Assembly (NCBI RefSeq): GCF_000308595.1
Contig: NZ_BAGA01000047.1
Span: forward strand, 62,001-126,000
From: Nocardia higoensis NBRC 100133
Lineage (GTDB): Bacteria; Actinomycetota; Actinomycetes; Mycobacteriales; Mycobacteriaceae
DNA: 64,000 nt
Direction: 5' to 3'
Positions 57,847 through 64,000 of this stretch are shown here, piece after piece. Each line of letters starts with the position of its first letter. Positions within the stretch are counted from its first letter, which is position 1. A model generated the notes under the pieces. That model saw only the letters and a list, made by a program, of their open reading frames with translations, did no database searches and had not been told where the DNA came from. The position numbers and the translations under genes are program-made.

Positions 57847-58902
57847 TCAGGCGACGGGCTGCGATGGCAGGCTGGGGACCTCGCCGTAGTGCGGCGCGCC
57901 TGTGCCGAATCCGGCGGGGCGCGGCGCGGGCCGCCAGAACAATTTGCCGTGCCTGCTGCGATCCCGCAGTGCCGACATCCGCCAGGTGAGCACCGGATGG
58001 CTGGACAGCGCGTTGGCCAGCCAGACGAATCCGCCCTTCTCGGTCGCGGCGCGGTCGGCCATCTCGTCGAACCCGACCAGCGTGTTGAGGTACTTGCCCG
58101 CGGCCAGCGTGCCCATCGCCGCGCTCGCGCCGGTGGCGCGGTGACAGTAGCCGTAGTTGTCGGCGGTGTACTCCTGCGCGCGGCTCAGCGACGAGCCGAG
58201 TATCGGCAGGAACGGCATCAGGAACATGCCCAGCTGCCGCCAGTACGAGACGTGCCCGGCCGCGATGTGGCCGACCTCGTGCCCGATGATGAACGCCAGC
58301 GCGTCGGGTTCGCGCGCCTGCCCGCCGACCTCGAACAGATCGCTGTAGACCACCACGAACCGCCGGAACCCGTGCCCGGAGGCGAAGGCGTTGATCTGGC
58401 CGTTGCCCAGCACGACATAGGCGTCGGGCGCTGTGCGCATCCCGAAGCGCTGCGCGGCCTCGGCCACCATGCGGTAACCCTCGGGGAACTGGGTCGGCGA
58501 CATCTTCACGCCGCTCACCCGCTGGGTGGCGTAGTTGAGACCACGTCCGGCCCAGACCAGCAGCGGTGCGAAGACCAGCAGCAGCAGATAATCGCCCGGC
58601 GTGATGCCCTCCGCGATCGCGACGGCGAACATACCCAGCGCCACCACATACGCCACCGCGGTGCAGAGCACGACCAGCACCAGCAACGGGATCTCCCAGC
58701 TGTGCCGCGCGGGCATACCCCACGGCGCCAGCCCGCGCGGGCCGCGATCGGGCGCCGGGGCGAGCGGCGCGCCGTGGTACGGGGGAACGGACCGATACGA
58801 GGTGGTGGATCCGCCGGACGGTGGCTGTCCCCAGCCGGTCGCGGACGCGTAGGGATCGACGGGACCGCCCGGCGGCGGCGATGTCGGTTCGGGCGACTGC
58901 AT
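57847..58902 (-). CDS. M48 family membrane metalloprotease
   Basis: A 351-residue zinc protease of the Ste24/HtpX family. A Pro/Gly-rich cytosolic N terminus (about 70 residues) leads to two hydrophobic segments (IPLLVLVVLCTAVAYVVALGMFAVAI, YLLLLVFAPLLVWAG), then the zinc site AFIIGHEVGHIAAGH and the third ligand in RAQEYTADNYGY. It probably degrades damaged membrane proteins. ATG 58902 has TAAGGT seven bases upstream (leaderless). It is inserted between the Rv2466c-like gene and rpiB, on the opposite strand. Confidence 0.92.
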   Translation of the reverse strand: MQSPEPTSPPPGGPVDPYASATGWGQPPSGGSTTSYRSVPPYHGAPLAPAPDRGPRGLAPWGMPARHSWEIPLLVLVVLCTAVAYVVALGMFAVAIAEGITPGDYLLLLVFAPLLVWAGRGLNYATQRVSGVKMSPTQFPEGYRMVAEAAQRFGMRTAPDAYVVLGNGQINAFASGHGFRRFVVVYSDLFEVGGQAREPDALAFIIGHEVGHIAAGHVSYWRQLGMFLMPFLPILGSSLSRAQEYTADNYGYCHRATGASAAMGTLAAGKYLNTLVGFDEMADRAATEKGGFVWLANALSSHPVLTWRMSALRDRSRHGKLFWRPAPRPAGFGTGAPHYGEVPSLPSQPVA

Positions 58903-58971
58903 GAAATGCACCTTATGCGGGGCCGGTCCCCGCTCGGAGCGCGCCCGGAACGACCTGCGACAATCGCTGCC

Positions 58972-59445
58972 ATGCGCGTATACCTTGGTGCCGACCATGC
59001 CGGTTTCGAACTGAAGAATCACGTGAAGGCCCACCTCGAGCAGGCGGGTCACGATGTCGTCGACTGCGGCGCGCTGGAATACGACGCCCTCGACGACTAC
59101 CCGGCCTTCTGCATCGAGGCCGCGCGCCGCACCGTCGCCGATCCGGGCAGCCTCGGCCTGGTGTTCGGCGGATCCGGCAACGGCGAGCAGATCGCGGCCA
59201 ACAAGGTGCCCGGCGCCCGCTGCGCGCTGGCCTGGAGCGTGGAGACCGCGAAGCTGGCCCGCGAGCACAACAACGCCCAGCTGATCGGCATCGGCGGCCG
59301 CATGCACTCCACCGAGGAAGCGCTGGCCATCGTCGACGCCTTCGTCTCGACCGCCTGGTCGGAGGAGCCCCGTCACCAGCGTCGCATCGACATCCTCGCC
59401 GACTACGAGAAGACCGGCGAAGCCCCCGCGGTGCCCGCGTACTGA
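58972..59445 (+). CDS. rpiB: Ribose-5-phosphate isomerase B
   Basis: A 157-residue isomerase interconverting ribose 5-phosphate and ribulose 5-phosphate in the pentose phosphate pathway. Features: VYLGADHAGFELKNHVKAHL, DVVDCGALEYDALDDYP, VFGGSGNGEQIAANKVPGARCALAW (in the actinobacterial type the catalytic base is a Glu, here in NGEQ, replacing the Cys of the E. coli enzyme) and EHNNAQLIGIGGRM. ATG 58972 has GACAAT seven bases upstream. It is divergent from the M48 gene and followed by nei after 25 bases. Confidence 0.95.
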   Translation: MRVYLGADHAGFELKNHVKAHLEQAGHDVVDCGALEYDALDDYPAFCIEAARRTVADPGSLGLVFGGSGNGEQIAANKVPGARCALAWSVETAKLAREHNNAQLIGIGGRMHSTEEALAIVDAFVSTAWSEEPRHQRRIDILADYEKTGEAPAVPAY

Positions 59446-59470
59446 GTTCGCTCGATCCCGGGGGAGCACC

Positions 59471-60268
59471 ATGCCGGAAGGGCACACCCTGCACCGGCTC
59501 GCCGACCAGCACCGACGGCTCTTCGCGGGCGGCACGGTGCGGGTGTCGAGCCCGCAGGGCCGGTTCGCCGAGGGCGCCGCGCTGGTCGACGGGCGGACGC
59601 TGGACGACAGCACAGCGCACGGCAAGCACCTGCTGCACCACTACGACAACGGTCTGACCGTGCACGTGCATCTCGGCTTGTACGGCGCGTTCCACGACGC
59701 GCCGCTGCCGATGGGCCCGCCGGTCGGCGCGGTGCGGATGCGGCTGATCGGCCGCGAGCACGGCACCGACCTGCGCGGCCCCGCCGCCTGTGAAGTACTG
59801 CTGCCCCCGCAGGTCGACGCGCTGCTGGCCCGGCTCGGTCCGGACCCGCTGCGCGCCGACGCCGATCCGGAGCAGGCCTGGCGGCGAATCAGCCGCTCGC
59901 GCAGGCCGATCGGGGCACTGTTGATGGACCAGAAGGTCGTCGCGGGCGTCGGCAATGTCTACCGCGCCGAAGTCCTTTTCCGGCACGGTATTTCGCCCTA
60001 CCGTCCAGGCACCGAGATGGATGCCGAGGAGTGGAAGGCCATCTGGGCGGATCTGGTCGAGCTCATGCCGGTGGGCGTGGCCACCGGCCGTATGCACGTG
60101 GTGCGACCCGAACACGATCACGGTGAGCCGTCCTATGCGGCGGACCGCCCGCGCACCTATGTCTACCGCAGGCTTGGATCGGGTTGTCGGGTGTGCGGCT
60201 CACCGGTTGCCCACGCGGTGCTCGACGGCCGGAATCTGTTCTGGTGCCCGGAGTGCCAGCCGCGCTGA
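59471..60268 (+). CDS. nei: Formamidopyrimidine/endonuclease VIII-type DNA glycosylase
   Basis: A base-excision repair bifunctional glycosylase and AP lyase of 265 residues for oxidised pyrimidines. The N-terminal PEGHTLHRLADQH supplies the catalytic Pro2 and Glu3, VHLGLYG the core strand, and MDQKVVAGVGNVYRAEVLF the helix-two-turn-helix. The C-terminal zinc finger is CRVCGSP with CPEC. Gene order with rpiB matches Rv2464c-Rv2465c. It starts 25 bases after rpiB with GGGGGAG upstream, so it is cotranscribed. Confidence 0.94.
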   Translation: MPEGHTLHRLADQHRRLFAGGTVRVSSPQGRFAEGAALVDGRTLDDSTAHGKHLLHHYDNGLTVHVHLGLYGAFHDAPLPMGPPVGAVRMRLIGREHGTDLRGPAACEVLLPPQVDALLARLGPDPLRADADPEQAWRRISRSRRPIGALLMDQKVVAGVGNVYRAEVLFRHGISPYRPGTEMDAEEWKAIWADLVELMPVGVATGRMHVVRPEHDHGEPSYAADRPRTYVYRRLGSGCRVCGSPVAHAVLDGRNLFWCPECQPR

Positions 60269-60333
60269 TCTCCTCGGCTCCGGCGGTCGCGAGGTGCCGA
60301 ACGAATTCGCGCCACGCCGTCCGACACTCCGTT

Positions 60334-61290
60334 TCAGCCGGCGACGGCCGCGTCGATACCCGTCTCGTCGGTGCCCGCGAACACGAATCGGCGCCCGCCG
60401 GCCGTCTTGGCCGAGTACATCGCGCGGTCGGCGCGGCGCAGCAGATCGGTGAAATCCGACCGGGTGCCCGGCGCGTCGAACGCGGTGCCGACACTGGCCG
60501 ACACCGGGACCGGCCCGGCCGAGGACCACACCGGATCACGCAGGATGGCCACGATCCGGTGCGCGATCTCGGCGAGCGCGTCACCGTCGCGATTGACCGC
60601 GAGCACGAATTCGTCACCGCCGTAACGACAGATCACCGTATCGGGCGGACACGCCTCGCGTAGCCGGTTGGCCAGCTCCACCAGCACCTCGTCGCCGACG
60701 GCGTGCCCGTAGGAGTCGTTGATCTGCTTGAACCGGTCGAGGTCGATGAGCAGCAGGCCGACGCAGCTGGTCGGGTCTTCGGCCATCTGGCGCACCCGGT
60801 CCTGCAGCAGGGTGCGATTGGCGAGGTCGGTCAGCGCGTCGTGCGTGGCCTCGTGGCGCAGGCGGTGCTGGAGTGCGGCGATCTCCTGCACCCGTTTGGA
60901 CACCTTCGCCGACAGGCTCTGCTCCTGCTGGGCGAGCGCGCGTTCCTGCAGCGCCTGGGCGTAACTGTCGATCGCCTGACTGGCCACGAACGGCCAGCGG
61001 GTGGCCACGAGCGAACCAGGCCGCCCCGAAGGGAACCCGAGCAGCCAGCGACTGGCCTGGGCCAGCATCCTGGTGCGCTCGAACGGCGGCTCGGCCATGC
61101 GCGCGCCGAGCATGCGCGCGGCGGGCACCGGAAACGGCTCGTACCTGGCCAGGTGCAACAGTCGTTCGACGATCTCGACGAGGACGGGTTCGAGCTGTTG
61201 CGGTGTGGTGTGCGAGCCCGGTTCGGAGCAGACCGCCCGCGCCCAGGCACGGCACATCGCGGCAACGGGGGGTTCGGTGTCGCTCGTCAT
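60334..61290 (-). CDS. Diguanylate cyclase (GGDEF) with helical N-terminal region
   Basis: A 318-residue protein making cyclic di-GMP from two GTP. The C-terminal 170 residues are a GGDEF domain: THDALTDLANRTLLQDRV, LLLIDLDRFKQINDSYGHAVGDEVL, and RYGGDEFVLAV with the active motif intact. No RxxD inhibitory site lies five residues before GGDEF. The N-terminal 140 residues are helical and end in a probable coiled coil (LQERALAQQEQSLSAKVSKRVQEIAALQHRL); no known sensor domain is recognised, and there is no EAL domain. ATG 61290 was chosen by composition; GTG 61386 would add 32 residues. Confidence 0.92.
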   Translation of the reverse strand: MTSDTEPPVAAMCRAWARAVCSEPGSHTTPQQLEPVLVEIVERLLHLARYEPFPVPAARMLGARMAEPPFERTRMLAQASRWLLGFPSGRPGSLVATRWPFVASQAIDSYAQALQERALAQQEQSLSAKVSKRVQEIAALQHRLRHEATHDALTDLANRTLLQDRVRQMAEDPTSCVGLLLIDLDRFKQINDSYGHAVGDEVLVELANRLREACPPDTVICRYGGDEFVLAVNRDGDALAEIAHRIVAILRDPVWSSAGPVPVSASVGTAFDAPGTRSDFTDLLRRADRAMYSAKTAGGRRFVFAGTDETGIDAAVAG

Positions 61291-61386
61291 CGCACCCACC
61301 GGCCCCGTTCGGTACTGCCACGCGGTAGTGCCCACCTCGTCAAGTGCACTGTCACCGCCCCCTTTCCAGATACCCCCGTCCGGCAC

Positions 61387-61759
61387 ATGGATCGTAGCAA
61401 GGTGTACGCCGCTGAAAAACGGCGTTCTACAACGAGTTTTCCACCGCTGAGCGCGACGATTCGGTGTGTGATCGTCTCAACAGGGACGGCATTACACCAG
61501 AATTCGGATTCGCTGGAGAGTCGCCGGGGACACGCCGTGGGTGTGTGGATCCGGGCGCCCCGCCCTGTCGTACGGACGGTCGACACCGGTGGCGCCGCCG
61601 GACGTGCTGCCCGGACACGCGGAGCGTCGCGAAACCGAAACCTGTTCTCGCTTGCCGGGGGGCTCTGGTAATCGGGGGGCGATTGGCGCAACGCGACGGT
61701 CATTCGGTACAGTCGGTGCGCACACGGCATCGTGGCGATCCCATCGATGTCGTATGCCT
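61387..61759. other. Gene-free region upstream of tRNA-Gly
   Basis: About 370 bases. Small open frames on both strands lack start signals and look like shadows. A short hairpin (ACGCCG with CGGCGT) lies near 61407-61426. The tRNA promoter must lie at the right end. Confidence 0.4.
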
Positions 61760-61830
<71 letters not shown>

Positions 61831-61875
61831 CAACGCACGTTTCATCCTCGTCGGTTGCCTGCCGCCGCGAGGCCA

Positions 61876-61952
<77 letters not shown>

Positions 61953-61990
61953 ACGTTCGAGGATCGCCACCCCGCCCCAGGGGGCGCGCG

Positions 61991-62013
61991 CCGGTGCGGG
62001 ATTCCCGCACCGG
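61991..62013 (+). terminator. Terminator after the tRNA pair
   Basis: A perfect 10-base stem, CCGGTGCGGG with CCCGCACCGG, loop ATT, followed by TTCTCTC on the plus strand; it may also serve the facing phosphoketolase gene. Confidence 0.75.
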
Positions 62014-62018
62014 TTCTC

Positions 62019-64000
62019 TCACAGACTCACTTCCGGCCAGGTCCACTCCGCCACCACCGGGATATCGGTGCCGTGCTCGCGGGTCCAGGCCCGCGCGGCC
62101 CAGCGGGCGTCGACCATCTCCTGCCGCAGGCCCGCCGCCTTCTCCCGCAGCGCGGGCACCCGGTCGATGACATCCATGACCAGGTGGTAGCGGTCCAGGT
62201 CGTTGAGCATGACCATGTCGAACGGAGTCGTGGTGGTGCCCTTCTCCTTGTAGCCGCGCACGTGCATGTTGTCGTGGTTGGTGCGCCGGTAGGTGAGGCG
62301 GTGGATCAGCCAGGGGTAGCCGTGGAAGGCGAAGATCACCGGACGATCGGTGGTGAACAGGGTGTCGAACTCGCGGTCGGGCAGGCCGTGCGGATGCTCG
62401 CCGGCCGGTGTCAGGCGCATCAGGTCGACGACATTGATCACGCGAACGCGCAAGTCCGGCAGGTGATGTCGCAGGATCGCGGCGGCGGCCAGGGTCTCCA
62501 GCGTCGGCACGTCGCCCGCGCAGGCGAGCACCACGTCCGGCGAGGTGCCCGTGAGGTCGTTGTAGCCCGCCCACTCCCAGACACCGAGCCCGCGCGCGCA
62601 GTGCACCGCCGCCTCGGGCACCGACAGCCACGCCTCCTGCGGTTGCTTGCCCGCGACCACCACGTTCACGAAATGGCGGGAGCGCAGACAGTGGTCGTAG
62701 GTCGAGAGCAGGGTGTTGGCGTCCGGTGGCAGGTAGACGCGCACGATCTCGGGCTTCTTGTTCAGCACCACGTCCAGGAAGCCCGGATCCTGGTGGGTGA
62801 AGCCGTTGTGGTCCTGGCGCCACACGTGGGAGGACAGCAGATAGTTCAGGCTCGGCAGCGGCCGCCGCCACGGCACCGCGGCGCTGGCGTCGAGCCACTT
62901 GGCGTGCTGGTTGAACATGGCGTCGACGATGTGCACGAACGCCTCGTAGCAGGTGAACACGCCGTGCCTGCCGGTGAGCAGATAGCCTTCGAGCAGGCCC
63001 TGGCACAGATGCTCGGAGAGCACTTCGATCACCCGGCCGGTGCGGTCCAGGGCGACGTCGTTCGCGCCGATCTCCGCCTGCCAGTTGCGGCCGGTGACCT
63101 CGAGGATGTCCTGGAGCCGGTTGCTGGCCAGCTCGTCCGGGGCGAAGGTGAGGAAGTTGTCGGGATTGTGCCGGGTCACCTCGCGCAGCCAGCCGCCGAG
63201 CACCCTGGTCGCCTCGACCTTCGACCCGCCCGGCGTGCGCACCTTGACGCCGAACTCGCGCCAGTCCGGCAGCCACAGATCGCGCACCAGCGTGCCGCCG
63301 TTGGCGACCGGGTTGGCGCTCATCCGCTGGTCACCCTCGGGCGCCAGTGCGAGCAACTCCGGCACCGGCCTGCCCTCGTCGTCGAACAGCTCCTCGGGTC
63401 GGTAGGACCGCAGCCACTGCTCCAGCACCGCGCGATGGGCGTCGTCGGTGCGCGCGGCCGGCAGCGGCACCTGGTGGGCGCGGAAGGTGCCCTCGACCTG
63501 CTCGCCGTCGACGACCGGGGGACAGGTCCAGCCCTTCGGCGTGCGCAGGATGATCATCGGCCAGGCGGGCCGCGAATCCGCGCCGTCGACGCGGGCGGCC
63601 CGCTGCACCTCGTGGATGCGGCGCACGCAGGTGTCCATCGCGGCGGCCAGATCCTGGTGCACGGCGGCGTGGTCGTCACCGGCGACCACGATCGGGTCGT
63701 AGCCGTAGCCCTCGAACAGGCTGATCAGCTCGTGTTCGGGGATGCGGGCGAGGAGGGTGGGGTTGGCGATCTTGTACTCGTTGAGCGCGAGGACGGGCAG
63801 TACCGCGCCGTCCCGGCCGGGATTGATGAACTTGTTCGCGTGCCAGCTCGCCGCCAGCGGGCCGGTCTCGGCCTCGCCGTCGCCGACGACGCAGAACACC
63901 GTCAGGTCCGGGTTGTCGAGGGCGGCGCCGAACGCGTGCAGCAGCGAATAGCCCAGCTCGCCGCCCTCGTGGAAGGATCCCGGCGTCTCCGGCGCGCAGT
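62019..64000 (-). CDS. xfp: Xylulose-5-phosphate/fructose-6-phosphate phosphoketolase (5' end outside window)
   Basis: Thiamine diphosphate enzyme that splits xylulose 5-phosphate (and fructose 6-phosphate) with phosphate to acetyl phosphate and a triose or tetrose phosphate. About 660 residues of a family near 800 are present; the frame is open to the right edge, with [22 protein letters not shown] upstream of the thiamine-binding [24 protein letters not shown]. Further conserved features are [16 protein letters not shown] (substrate loop), and the C-terminal [26 protein letters not shown]. It gives a bypass from sugar phosphates to acetyl units. The stop lies next to the tRNA terminator. 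Confidence 0.96.
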   Translation of the reverse strand, partial: CAPETPGSFHEGGELGYSLLHAFGAALDNPDLTVFCVVGDGEAETGPLAASWHANKFINPGRDGAVLPVLALNEYKIANPTLLARIPEHELISLFEGYGYDPIVVAGDDHAAVHQDLAAAMDTCVRRIHEVQRAARVDGADSRPAWPMIILRTPKGWTCPPVVDGEQVEGTFRAHQVPLPAARTDDAHRAVLEQWLRSYRPEELFDDEGRPVPELLALAPEGDQRMSANPVANGGTLVRDLWLPDWREFGVKVRTPGGSKVEATRVLGGWLREVTRHNPDNFLTFAPDELASNRLQDILEVTGRNWQAEIGANDVALDRTGRVIEVLSEHLCQGLLEGYLLTGRHGVFTCYEAFVHIVDAMFNQHAKWLDASAAVPWRRPLPSLNYLLSSHVWRQDHNGFTHQDPGFLDVVLNKKPEIVRVYLPPDANTLLSTYDHCLRSRHFVNVVVAGKQPQEAWLSVPEAAVHCARGLGVWEWAGYNDLTGTSPDVVLACAGDVPTLETLAAAAILRHHLPDLRVRVINVVDLMRLTPAGEHPHGLPDREFDTLFTTDRPVIFAFHGYPWLIHRLTYRRTNHDNMHVRGYKEKGTTTTPFDMVMLNDLDRYHLVMDVIDRVPALREKAAGLRQEMVDARWAARAWTREHGTDIPVVAEWTWPEVSL

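Overview
The window is a contiguous stretch of high-GC actinobacterial chromosome, most likely from Nocardia or a close relative in the mycolic-acid group (Mycobacteriales). The evidence is a multidomain type I fatty acid synthase with its acpS, a mycolate reductase (cmrA) homologue, a DesA3-type desaturase with its reductase, a mycothiol-type CPWC oxidoreductase, an actinobacterial CtaJ cytochrome oxidase subunit, and gene orders recalled from Mycobacterium tuberculosis. I see no insertion sequence, prophage, integrase or CRISPR array. Both ends are cut inside genes: fas at the left and phosphoketolase at the right.

Layout. (1) 1-21.7 kb matches in content and order the tuberculosis segment fas-acpS-bcp-DUF3618-lppS-orn-Rv2510c-Rv2509: the FAS-I C-terminal two thirds, acpS, a TetR gene, an actin-fold-like membrane protein, a drrAB-type ABC exporter with a divergent TetR gene, bcp, a DUF3618 protein, a secreted Excalibur protein, a MarR regulator, a lytic transglycosylase, tRNA-Lys, an L,D-transpeptidase lipoprotein, tRNA-His, orn, a HerA-like ATPase and cmrA. 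A 19-residue hydrophobic peptide gene with its own ribosome binding site and terminator sits between the last two. (2) 21.7-36.4 kb is the accessory part: padR-fadH upstream of cmrA, an MFS transporter, a FabR/DesT-like TetR repressor divergent from a reductase-desaturase-small protein operon, a DUF4254 protein, a lone EctB-like aminotransferase, Dps, a NUDIX hydrolase, tRNA-Arg, a CopD-CtaG copper/oxidase assembly fusion and a coupled PLP enzyme. (3) 36.4-60.3 kb again follows the tuberculosis order (Rv2477c to Rv2464c): ettA, the large NAD-glutamate dehydrogenase, a thioesterase and its coupled partner, (an azlCD/XRE insertion), HNH, glbO, aglA, ctaJ, DUF5130, pepN, (purC, a frameshifted beta-propeller gene and a ferredoxin reductase), the CPWC oxidoreductase, (an M48 protease), rpiB and nei. 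(4) 60.3-64 kb holds a GGDEF cyclase, tRNA-Gly, tRNA-Pro and phosphoketolase.

How the genes work together. Lipid metabolism dominates: FAS-I and AcpS make C16-C26 acyl chains, the DesA3 pair desaturates them, CmrA performs the last reduction of mycolate synthesis, and FadH and the thioesterase handle acyl-CoAs. Cell-wall functions (L,D-transpeptidase, transglycosylase), copper and oxidase assembly (CopD-CtaG, CtaJ) and oxidative defence (Bcp, Dps, GlbO, CPWC protein) make up much of the rest.

Expression signals. Around seventeen genes carry a TANNNT-like hexamer 6-8 bases before an ATG or GTG, the layout of leaderless mRNAs, and this decided several starts. Four gene pairs overlap by four bases (ATGA, GTGA or TTGA). 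Strong hairpin terminators separate most units. Family assignments and Rv numbers come from recall of the families; no search was run.
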